Of a DNA stretch of 64,000 bases, positions 48,139-59,500 are shown in pieces (positions within the stretch are counted from its first letter, which is position 1; each line of letters starts with the position of its first letter). Origin of the DNA: Klebsormidium nitens. Its lineage: Eukaryota > Streptophyta > Klebsormidiophyceae > Klebsormidiales > Klebsormidiaceae. The notes below the pieces were generated by a model, which was not told the origin of the DNA, searched no databases, and saw nothing but the letters and a program-made list of their open reading frames with translations. The stretch spans positions 50,626 to 114,625 of the forward strand of contig DF236974.1 of NCBI GenBank assembly GCA_000708835.1, written 5' to 3'. Both the position numbers and the translations under genes were made by a program.

Positions 48139-49217
48139 ATTCAAGAGAAGGGCTTGAAAGCTTGAACCAAGTCTGCTTGAAGGAAATCGGCAGATGTGCG
48201 ATTATCTGTGAGGATTGTTCGGAAGGTGAAAGGTAGCGAAAACGCTATGAAAGATAGGGCTCAAACCACACGGTACACATGGTAAAAGCATCGAAAGCAG
48301 TCGGATGTGATCAGACACCTTGCAGGCCACGGGAGGCCCTTGGAATCGCGTATTTACTACGGAAGACTAGGAAACTTCTCTAAGAAGCAACTGTAATGAA
48401 CCTACCCAACCGTCCATGCTTAATGGTAGGAGGTCGGATAAGAGGAACGCTTGATGCAGTCTCTCGAATCCCCTGCAAGCTTGAGCAAGCTCAGTATCCA
48501 CCGAAGTCATTGTATGCAGATGCATATTGTCAGTGCCGTTTTATTGTCAGCTAGATTGGGGGCTCAAGTTACTAATTTAGCGTGAATCATGGTCGGTCTG
48601 GGCATCATATGGCCCATGAACAAATCCTTGCCATCGAACTAATATAAGGGTGTTAAAGCATGTACGTATTATGCGCGCTGCACGCACACGCTGAAATCAT
48701 TGAACTTGCCATGGCTGATGCAATCAAAATATGCTTACAATCATAGCAATATGGACCATCTCACTCAATCCTCGCTCCTCATAAGCAACCATAGCTGTCA
48801 TTCCGCGTGGTACTACTATATACAGGGACATGTTTATTTGCTCCTTATATAATTAGTAGCTATCATTCTGCATGGTATACTACAGGCTACAGTGACATGT
48901 TCATTTGAGCGCTGTATATAGACCTAAGGCATGCATGGGCGGCCGGAATGAAGCTTCTTAAATATTGAAACGCGGTTTGATAAAGACATTGTGCACACAT
49001 GTACATGTACAAAGTGCTGGCATGGGTATACTATCCAAACGCCACATGCACGCTCATGCAAAATCCGTAAACTCGCAGCATGTCATCCTGAATCAAATGA
49101 AGCATCGGCTTAGTCGACCACAGAAACGCTTGGAGGACCGTCTCATTACTGAAGCGACCGCTATCACGCGAACCCCCGCCAACCGAACGGCCTCACAATG
49201 GCCACGAAAGGCACCGT
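48139..49217. other. Intergenic between convergent CRM and SET genes
   Basis: Contains 3' flanks and a decayed two-copy tandem repeat near 48792-48920. No gene recognised. Confidence 0.5.
48792..48920. repeat. Two-copy degenerate tandem repeat, period about 65 bp
   Basis: Copies begin at 48792 and 48857 with tagctgtcattc and tagctatcattc. Both continue with a tggta block, gacatgttt or gacatgttc followed by atttg, and end in tatata. It resembles the 114-bp repeat after DHAR in lying just past a gene. Confidence 0.65.
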
Positions 49218-52200
49218 TCACCGCGTCATTGAAGCGAGACCTCGTCCGCTGTACAACAAATGTTCGAATCCACCGCCTGTTGATCGAGGCCTCAACCAGG
49301 CCACCGCTGACCTCAGCACCCGCGCTTCGCCCCTCAACACGTCATACGCCATCTGCACCCGTCGCCTCGCGACCTTCTCTCCGTCCAAACCAACACTATC
49401 GTCTGAAAGAACGTGCTCCGAGCTTCTGGTCGACTTTGCCGTTACCGAATTGTCGGCTTTTCGACGAGAACCCGACGAACCGCCATCCTCGTTCTTATGC
49501 CCCTCACCCGCAACACTACGATGCAAGCCCAACGCCCCAGCATCTACGTCCCCGTCGAACTCCAAAGACTCAGCTTTCAACGCGTCGTTTCCAAGCAACC
49601 CGTTTCGGGGACTCTCCCCGCCCCGCAACAGCTCCGCCAGCCGTGCCTCCTGCTCGCGACACGTGTCGTACATGTCCTCCAGCCGAACTAGAAGCGCGAG
49701 CAGCGCCTCAGCTTCTCGGTCCGCCGTAAGCGAGCCACGGGACGCGAGCCGCTTGCCGCGCTTTGTGGCCGCCTCCATTTGGTCCAACTCTGCTGACGTC
49801 GCGCTGACGACCCGCTGGAAGGCCTGCAGCCGTCGGGGGATCCCCTCGCCACGGCCGGCTGCGCCAGACTTGGACTCCCTGCGAATACGGAGACGGCTAA
49901 TGCAGTAAGAAGTGACACCGAGCGACGCGACTTTCCAGAGCTTTGACAACTAGAGCTTTTGGAAAGAACGACCGCTTCACAGTGTTTCGCATCCATCCCG
50001 TCGAAGACTGCATCCAAGCCGGTAGTCGAATCAGCGACAGTCTGACTAGCTCACGAACATTATACAACCCCGCTCCCCATTTCCAGAGCTCCGCTTATCA
50101 TTGAAAGAAAAACTTCAAACCGTCAACGGCGGGATGCAAGGAGTGACAGAGCTGTGTACAAGTTACGCGGCCCATGGAGGAATGAGGCCAGGTATCGGTT
50201 GGATTGAGCAGCGTACTTTAGTGTGAACCAGGCACCGCCGTCCGGGTCCCCTCCGGTGGTTGCTTGCAGGTCGAAGGCCGCGCGCAGCAACTCCGCTTTC
50301 CGTGGCTTGAGAGGGTCGGCAGTGGGGAGCGGCATCCAGACTGCCCTCTGGGGTACCGAAACAAAAAGCGGAACGATTATATGAATGTGTGACGGTATGT
50401 TTAGTAACGTCATGAGAGGATGCATGTAGACCGGTGCAGGGTCAGGAATATCCGTTGCAGGATTGGCACAACAACGATCTTGCAACGGCAGCATACCGAT
50501 TGGACTTGGTACGTGGGTTGGATGCCACGTGGACGGCCTGCTCTCGCTGCCCCGATCTGGAGACTGAATTACTTAGTCACGTGCTGAATAAATGCATGGA
50601 ATGTGGACCAGGATGAGAGATTACCGTCACGCCAAACTCATCGCTCAGAGAGCCAAACAGAGTCATATAGGGACCCAAACGACCGTGATTGAAACGGATT
50701 TTGAGAAGATCATCGATGATTGCCATGGAACGCTGGCAGCTCTGCAAAATACCTATAAGAAATATGATGATTCGGTTGAAGAGGGGCTGGCGTTGAAGAG
50801 AACCGTGGAGGAGGTGCAAGCTGCTCACGCAGAAGAGGTTGAAAAACTTCAAAGTGATTTTAACAAGCCACCGGCTAATCACAAAAACAGTAAATGCGGA
50901 TATCTGCAGATTTGGCTGCCCATGAAAAAGAAACATCCGTGGCACAACTCAAACTAAAGGACGCGTTTCGCCTATCTACTTATTGCACAAGATTCGACTC
51001 AAGAGCCTACTGAAAGCTCGACACGCCTGGCTCACTAGCAGGCGCGCCCAAACCCGGGAGGCCTGACATTCGGAAAAGGGTAGCCGGATCCAGCACAACC
51101 GATCCTTCAATTTCGGGGACAATCCGAATTCGACGAACGAGAGAAGCTCACCTGATCGTGCTGGTTCTCTGCCAGCGTGAACCCAAAGTCCAGCGCAAGC
51201 GTCGCGTTCGGCGCATCCCCATAGCTTATGAGCACCTGCTCGCCGGGCTCGTAGTCGCGGTCCGCATCAATATACGCCAGCCCCGCCTCCTTATCGTAAG
51301 AGAGATGCGAGATCGAGCCCCCGTCGTGGTTGAAGAAGTCGACGAACGGGATCATCGAGATGTGGTCCAGGTCTTCGATCATCCAGGCCCGAGAGCACAC
51401 TAGCGCATAGCCGTGCTGAAACTCAGACTCGGAAAGGGGGACGAGGTCGAAGAGGTCGGGACGGGATTGCATGACGGGCCGCAGGGCGTCGTACTCGGCG
51501 GCCATCATGCGGCGCCGCTCGCGGGTGACGTCAGCGAGGTTGGACCCGCGGAGGAGCGCCAGCTCACTGTCGCTCCAAAAGACAGTACTGCAGGGCAATC
51601 TCGAACCTGTCAATTCCTGAAAAACCAAGGGTGCATTGCCGAGCAAGTGTTGCTTAGAGGCCCTTCAAGAGTTTTCGAGTGGTCGTTTTTGAGCAACACA
51701 CAGAGTAAGCTAGCAACAAGCAACGACTTCGTCAAGATTGCCGTGAATGTCGTCCCCTTTGAACTCCCAAAGGCAGAGAGATACACCGTGACTTACAGAG
51801 AATCAGAAATGGAGTGTCGCAATGCAGAACACAAAAAGACCCGTTAGCGTGGTAAGCGTCAGTTCCTTTCTATATGTCAACATCAACGTTGGACATTTTC
51901 CCCAGCAAGCCGCCCTCTTAGAAAATATCCCCTTGAACCAACCTCACCCTTCTTATGCCCTCTCTCAAAAGACATGCCCCCACCTGTCCAGTTCCTCCAG
52001 GGGGGGCATCGCCTGCACGTACGGCGCCCACTCGCTTTTTCCCCCTCTCCGTCGCTCCAGCGTCAAAAAGACCGCCATTCGACCCCAGTCCGTGACATCA
52101 TCCGGAAGCGCATCCCGCAACTCCTCAGCCAAACTCTGGGGGGTTGCAATGAGGCCCCTGCTCACTTCTACCAGAGACTCTCCCCTGTTCACCGCTTTTG

Positions 52201-52870
52201 ATGTGAACAAGCCCCGTCCGAGTGTCGGGTGGTCGCGCGGCAGCATGGGGCCCTCCACGAGGAGCCAATTCTCACCGCGGGCGGCGAGCCAGCGCGCCAT
52301 CTCGGAAGTTTGCCACTCAACGACCCAGTCTGAGAGGGGGGAAGCTGTGTTGGGCGAGTGGTGGGTGTTAGAAGTGAGGCTTGTGGAAATAGGGTCAGTG
52401 CGGACATGCTGTTGATCTGAGGCGGTCGATAGGGCCGCATCAATGGTGGTGGCAGTGGCAGCTGGCGCCCTAGAAGAGGCTCTGCTGTGACGTGCAATTG
52501 CAGACCAGCTGTTCAGTTGGTGGGATCTCAAGATTCTGCCAGCCTTCTTTGCTTGTAAACCAATGTGCGACTGCAGTGGGAATGCGGGACGGTAGCCAAC
52601 GTCAACTCTCCCAGTGGGCAACCTCTGCTTTTTGAGGCAGCCGTCGCCAGCGCTAACCGCATGGGCGCTCGAGTGTCGCGCGACCTCTGAAATTCTTCGT
52701 TGGCGCTTCTGCACATTTGGACTGGTTGTGAACCGGCTGCGACAGGGGACAGGAATGTGCCTCAGTGAAAGGCCAGCCAATGACCACTGTTCAAAAATGG
52801 TGACGGTCCATCCGCTAAAGTTTTGCCGCGACGCAGAGATAAGGCTCCTTGCACTCATCTGGGGATGCAT
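49218..52870 (-). CDS. SET-domain protein lysine methyltransferase, Rubisco-LSMT/SETD3-like
   Basis: S-adenosylmethionine-dependent methyltransferase with a split SET domain and a C-terminal substrate-binding domain. Four exons: 52870-51984, 51587-51152, 50347-50160, 49878-49218, totalling 723 aa. Exon 1 has a roughly 190-residue basic, Ser-rich leader, then the N-SET part with GRGLFTSKAVNRGESLVEV. Exon 2 has TVFWSDSELALLRGSNL, the inserted iSET helices, and the C-SET core SMIPFVDFFNHDG (NH motif) and EPGEQVLISYGDAPNATLALDFGF. Exons 3 and 4 form the Rub-SBD-like helical end, including RRLQAFQRVVSATSAELDQM and a closing RVQMAYDVLRGEARVLRSAV. A roughly 55-residue Gly/Ser/acidic insert (HKNEDGGSS) splits that domain. 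The target is unknown; plastid location is likely but inferred. The junction between exons 3 and 4 (TT/G) is the least certain. Confidence 0.85.
50434..50957 (+). other. Nested open frames in the SET gene intron, possible decayed element
   Basis: On the plus strand inside SET intron 2 lie two overlapping frames. The first (50434-50616) has WTACSRCPDLETELLSHVLNKC, a CxxC...H...C arrangement reminiscent of the zinc-knuckle end of LINE-type reverse transcriptases. The second (50592-50957) has a coiled-coil-like TDFEKIIDDCHGTLAALQNT and EVQAAHAEEVEKLQSDF. They are in different frames, so any original gene is broken. Both identities are weak. Confidence 0.3.
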
Positions 52871-53559
52871 CTGTACTGGCTACAAGACGCAGCTCTTTGC
52901 CAACACAGGTTAGCCTTGACTTGCAAAAGCAATGCACCACGGTCTGCGAAACATGGGCAGGGCGATGCTGTTGGCAACCTCAGGCAGTGATGTTGCCCAC
53001 GTTGAAGCCAGCAGAATACTTCGAGGCTTGAGGGCCAGCTCTGCTCTGCTCAGCTCCAGCAGCTCTCGGGTAGTGGTTCGGGCTGCTCACGAGTCATCTC
53101 TGCTGGCGCGGCTGCCGCCATACCGCCATTCCACTGCTGCTGCACCAGCAACTTCAAATCAATCAATGAATGCACTGCATGATGTCAATTGGCAAAGTTC
53201 CGAGACAAGCAGAAGGGACGTTGCCACCATGGCAGCCACGACGGCAGGAAAGTGCAAAAAGCGCCAAGAATCTACAATACGTGGCTTGCTTGAAGCCCTT
53301 TGGAGACAACTCTGCTCCATTTTCAACCGTCCGATACAGGTCGGCTCTGCTTGAAAATGGAGTGGACTCTGGAGCTTCGGACTTGCCTCCTTGATTCTGA
53401 ATCTTGAACTTGAAGTTGATGTCTGAGCAGGGAGAAAAGCACGTCCTTTCCCTAGAGAAACTGATCGAAGGCGTTGCTTTTAAGTACCTAGTGGGACAAG
53501 TTGAAGATGACGTTCTGAGAGGTTGGTGCCGTCTAAGTCTGCTGCAACGATTTGAGTAG
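52871..53559 (+). other. Divergent upstream region of SET and ABC1K genes, with one uncertain open frame
   Basis: The two genes start at the ends and run outward. A plus-strand frame of 140 aa (52932-53354) begins MHHGLRNMGRAMLLATSG and is Ser/Ala/Arg-rich like a transit peptide. It could be a 5' UTR frame or an alternative first exon of the ABC1K gene; I cannot connect it by a convincing in-frame splice. Confidence 0.35.
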
Positions 53560-56500
53560 GTGATTAGGAGAATGGCGTCTGCTCAATTCCTGGCGGAAGT
53601 GCAAAGTTTTCAGGCGGCAGCATCGATCTTTTGTGGTGGTAGTCCTGGAAGAAGAATGCAGCATCGTTCGGGGGGCCCCAGACAAGTATGGCATTCACAG
53701 CTGACTTCCAACGTGATAGTGCCCCTCCAAAATTTGCATGGTTCATCAGGCTGCTCGACTTTTACTTCTCTACATCAACCTGGTGCTCCAATGCATGCAA
53801 GCAGGAATGCTGCTCTTCTAAATGTCACACACAGCTGGCCACCAACTAGACTGCGGAGACAGCTCACAATCACCGCCCGTGCTACGAACAATGGAACCAT
53901 AGTCACCCGACCCGCGCCCCCCAGGTATGAAACCCCTCTAGGAAACTCAGACAATGGGGCCGCCTATACTGCTCTCACGTCCCAGAACGGAGCCGCCAGG
54001 AAAGGTGATGTCAGCAACATGTACAGAGCTGAGGTCAGCAAGGCGGCAGCTGGGACGAGCATTCAGCTGGACAGCAGGAGGTATCCGCTGGCGGGTGGGG
54101 AGAGTACGAGGATCGAGGTGCGGGAGTATGAGGATACCAGCGAAAAAGGGGACACGTTCACCAAGTACTCGGGCTACATCTTTGATCAGGCGGACGGAGA
54201 GGCCAACACGTGGCCCGAGTACGACCAGCAGAAGATTGCCAGGTTTGGCCTTCATTCCCACACTTGATAAACCAATCGTCAATGCCGCTTTGATGGAGAC
54301 CCTAAAGGTTGATGCAAGCTCCTTTCGATGCTGGTCTTTTTGGTGCACCAGAAAGTCAGGAAAACGGCCACATTTGGCTTTCACTCAAACACCCGTCAGT
54401 CTCCCAATGCTGTCTAACGGAGGACAATCATAGGCCTGACGCAAGCTCCATCTAATGGGGGTCTTGTTGAAGTTAGGAGATCTCAAAGTCATTGATCAGG
54501 AGACTGCTTTTCTGTGTACTTTTGACGAAAAACGTTTTAAATTTCATGTGAGCTTCACCTGGTGGTGGATTTTGTAAGAATTCTGTAGGAATGATTTGAA
54601 ACTTGTTGAAAAGAGAAGTGCTGTTTGTATACTATCATTCAATCCACTGAAATGGTGGAACTTAGTCAGGGCGGACTTATGTTGGGGGAATGCAAGATTC
54701 AATGGTGATGCTCTTGCATCCATAATGAGATCAATTGGTCATACGAGAGCAGCCAGAATCCAGAATATTCAAAGACGTGGTTTGAGGAATGAATCAACAA
54801 TCGGTTGGCCCCCTCGTATCAGCCATTATAGTGGCCAACGTCAATAGAAAGCCCCGAAACAAAGATCAACAGGGGATTCCCCTATCTTCAGATACTATCA
54901 GGCCCGCCCCTTTCTGTTGGCCCGCCGCTTGGTCCAAATTGGCACCACGCTCGGGGTGTGGCTCGGGAAACGATGGCTCGACTCAAAGCGCGGGCGCACC
55001 ACCATTATGTTCCCAAAGAGGGCGGCACAGCTGCGCGCCGCACTTATGGAGCTAGGGCCTGCCTTTGTCAAGATTGGGCAAGCGGTTTCGAGTCGGTGAG
55101 GTTTTGGAGTGCGTCTATTTGGATTCTATGATCGGGGTTCCTCTCTGCGAACATTGATTGGATTCGTTGAAGGGCACCTCTTGTGTCGGTACATCTACAC
55201 GTCTGTAGTGAGTGCGAGCAACTTTAGTTCGTTTTCTCAGACTTTTGGAGCCGACCAGCAAGACCCAAGAATCTGATACTCAGAGCCAGCGGGATGGTTG
55301 TGAGCTACCGACATTGCGCAGCTGTCTCCCCAAGGTGCAACTTTTGAACTGTGGCAGTTTCAAAATGGTTGAGGCCAGGTTCCTTCAACCGTTTTGGCGA
55401 TCAATCCACCAGCTGGCCATTGTCTCGATGGTTGACGAAGTTTGGCCATGTGCATGGCATCCTGGAGTAACTTGCTGGGAAGTGGGAGAGCGGGTGTGAC
55501 TGTGACGTCATGCTGACGTCAGTTCCTTGTTTTATGCTTGAAGGCCCGATGTGGTGCCACAAGAGTTCCTCAAGGAGCTGGAGAAGCTGCAGGTGGGTTA
55601 GCCGCTAAACCACTCTCCATCAATGTCGTCACCCATGTTGTATTCGAGTCGAAATCAAATTCTCGTCGAGAATCCCATTGCGGAGAGTACTGTGGATCGA
55701 CGCTTAGATCAGCACTCTTGCGGATCTCGTTGGAAGGCGCCCGAATTCGGCAATCGCAGGGCCGTATCTGGTTCAAAGGCAGCTGCTCCGAACTCGTATC
55801 ACCTCGCTCACTTTCTCTACTCTTCATTCGCTTTGGCGCATTATTTCTGCCCTCGAAAGCGAATCGCAGCACGGGATAGCCTCCTGCGTTCCCCGACCGA
55901 ACCTCCAATCGCTCCTTTGCAGGACCGCATCCCGCCCTTCCCCACCGACATCGCTCTGGACATCATCGAAGAGGACCTGGGCGTGCCCATCGAGACGCTG
56001 TTCTCGGAGATTTCCCCTGAGCCGATTGCGGCTGCGTCGCTTGGGCAGGTTTACCAGGCGCGCCTACGGCCCAACGGGCAGGAGGTCGCCGTCAAGGCAA
56101 GCCGCCAGGCCGGTTGCATCAATTTTCTGAAAGTGTCGGAATGGTGGGGCTTTTCTTGGGTTTCGGAATGGACCGCAAATCCTCGCGGGAGTGGAATAAA
56201 ATCTGGTTCTTGATTTTCTTCGATTATTGCATTCCGGTCTGAAATCTCTATAGCAATCAAGTTTGAATGGCCCATGGGGCAACGGACGCATCAAACGAAG
56301 ATAGGGCAGAGTCGACTCTTAACTCGGAGTATCGTCTTTGTTAGAAATCGCCTTCAACTAATGGGCGGACTTGTTTTGGCGTGTGCAGGTTCAGCGGCCA
56401 GGGGTGATGGCTGCGATCGCGCTGGACGTACACATCTTGCGGATATTGGCGGGGCTGGGCCAGCGGTACGGCAGGCTGAACACAGACCTCCAGGTACGGA

Positions 56501-59500
56501 AGCGGCGTCCCGTCTTTCAGCTTACGTTGCTTTACACTCGCTTATGAGTTCCAAGCCGTTCGAGAGTTGGACGATGTTGCCAGGCTTGCACTCGTCTGGA
56601 GATTCGGAGGTCGAGCACCGAACACAACCCACCTGATGACAAAAAAGTCTTGGGTTCATCCGTGTTGCCAACAGTCCACATCGGAAGAACGAGTTAAAAG
56701 TGCCGAAACGGCGCAAGCCATGCAGGTAGTCGATGCATGGTCCTTCGCCAAGCAATTGCAGCCACCAGACTGATCGGAATGGTGGAATTTCAGAGTTTCC
56801 CTCAAAGAGAGGCAGGTCGTCAATTGTCCACTCATTCGCGCTTTTTACGACACAAAGGGTTTCTGCTTGCATCTGGCGGAAAAAAATCTATGTCATATGC
56901 TTCGGGTTTCTTGCTCTGCTTCATCAATGCCCTAAAGGTTAGCTGGAGGCAGTGCAGTTGGGGAGAGCGCATGTTCGACTGCAGCTACGAAAATGGGAAC
57001 ACCGTGTACCTCGCCCCGTTTTCCCATTTTGGACAATTTCCAATGCCGGTGAACTTAATCCTGCTGATTGTTTCAACACATTGAGGCCCTGTCCGACTCC
57101 CCAGGCGGTGGTGGACGAGTGGGCAGCCAGCCTGGTCAAGAACTTGGTGAAGCTAATTTGCTATGTTCCAAATCCAGTCTTCTGAAAAGTTTCAAGGTGG
57201 CTAGGAGTACGAAGCAGGTAAACCTCTGGGATACGGTTTCTGGTAGTATTTCTATTACTTTGACACACTATCACTTTTGAAATCCCTTGGTCCGACTCCC
57301 CAGGCGGTGGTGGACGAGTGGGCCGCGAGCCTGTTCAAGGAGATGGACTACAACGCGGAGGCGCGCAACGGGCTGCGCTTCAAGAAGCTCTTCGGCGCAA
57401 TCAACAACGTGATGGTGCCGACGGTGTACCCGGAGCTGACCAGCAAACGGTGAGCCGATTTGACGGGAGGAAGAAGTAAAACGGAGATCAGAATACATGA
57501 TGTCACATCGGTCCAGCAGAGACGACAGCTTTCGATTGACTGCGTTACATGCACGGACGAATGCGGAGGGAGTGACGGAGGGAAAGGCCCAACGAGACGT
57601 TCTACCAAGGAAGCAATATAAAGGGAAAATGCATTACCACCACTCTTCGAGTGAGAGATCACCGATTCGTGTTCTGCTCTGGTTCTTCATATGCTTTGTG
57701 GGTTGAATCAACCGAGTAACTCCCGTCATATAAAGACCACCAGCCGAATCGGATCGGAAGAGTGGTCAGAGCGAATTTTCTGTTTCGCGTTTCCTTTCCT
57801 GTGCGCAGAGTGCTGATCATGGAGTGGGTGGAGGGGCAGCGGCTATCGGAGGGCGGCGTCACTCCCGAGGACCTGCGCATGGTGGAGGTCGGCGTCTACT
57901 GCTCCCTTTCGCAGCTGCTCGACTCAGGGTTCTACCACGCGGACCCCCACCCGGGAAACCTGCTGCGAACACCGGACGGCAGGCTGGCGTACCTGGGTAT
58001 GCTGACGTCCAATGGAATGATAGACAATTCTCTTGATGATACTGCTCAATACTAGTAGGTTGTGGGCGTGCGGAAGATGTCCATCCAAGTATATTTCCTA
58101 TAGACCTTCGTTTCCAAGTGCTGCCCCTGAGGCACAGTTGCAAATCGGAAAGGGTAATATTGGAGGCAAACTCTTGCAACTACATGTCAGCTGCTGTTCG
58201 TCACCGACAGTTGCGCAGTCCGTCAAAGGCATAAACTCCCATCCTTGAAAGGTCCTCGATAACCCAAGCGAGTTTGCCGAAAGCGGATCCAGACTTCAGG
58301 TTTTTTTACTCTTTGACGTAACAGACATTGGCATGATGGAAAGATCAAACCAGAATCTGCCAAAGCGGCCCTTTGGAACTAATCAGTTCCATAAAACCCA
58401 GGTTTACTTTGAGCCCTAACTTTTATTGCCAAGACGCAAGTTTTAACCCTTGATCCTTAACCCGCAGACTTCGGCATGATGGGCGAGATCAAGCAGAACC
58501 TGCGTGAGGGCCTCATCGAGGCGTGCGTGCATCTGGTCAACCGGGAGTTCAACCTTTTGGCGAAAGACTTCGTAACGCTGGGCCTGCTGCCGCCCACGGC
58601 GGACATGTCGGCGGTCGCCCCCGCGCTGACCGGCGTTTTCCAGTCGGCCATTGCCGGGGGCGTCCGAAACATCAGCTTCGGGGACCTGTCCGGCGACCTT
58701 GGCCGGACGATGTACAACTTCAAGTTCCGCATACCGGCCTACTTTTCGCTGGTGATCAGGAGGTGGGTTCCGGGTGTGTGTCTTTCTTTACCCCTTTTAA
58801 GTAATGCAGAGATTCGGGCGAGAGCTTTTTTGGGTTATGGGAAGCTGACTTGACGACATTCCTGTAGTATTCGTTAGGTTTAAGGTTGCCTGGTGTAAGT
58901 AAATCATGCGCCTCAATGAAGTGTAAGCATGACCTCAAAGCGGGTTGGAACCTTTCACGGGCTTCCCCTAATCCTGGTCAATCCTGAACGTCGCCAAAAT
59001 GAAGGCGCACCCCTCTGGATTTTGTTTTCTCAGAAGTGATTCTGAATGGTCGGCTTGCTTAAGTCTCGCTTCGGAGGAAGGTTGACAAACGATCTGCGGA
59101 CTGGCCTAAGGAGGGGTGTACAGATACCGTTCTCGAGACGGGGTTCAGATACATCTACGATGATCAGCTGATAACCTGATCAAGTACTGGGGCTGACTTT
59201 CAGGACGATATCTTTTAAGCATAGAGGAGAGGAGTTATCTGTGGTGTGAATCTCTCCGTGCGATGCTGCAGCTTGACGGTGTTGGAAGGCATCGCGCTCG
59301 CGAGCGACCGCAACTACAAGGTGCTCGGCGCTGCGTACCCGTGGATCGCCAAAAAAGTGCTCACGGACAGGTCGCCCGCACTCCGGGCCACGCTGAAAGA
59401 GCTGCTGTACCAGGTGGGCCCCTAAAGCCCTTCAAAGAACGAGTTTCTGATGCTGTTTCACAGGGCATTGGAGGGCCCCTGGCGTCTACATGGTCGCGGT

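Noticed and set aside
48965-49729. Plus-strand open frame of 254 codons
   Set aside because: It lies antisense to SET exon 4, is Pro/Thr/Arg-rich without any domain, and is explained by the base composition of the real exon.
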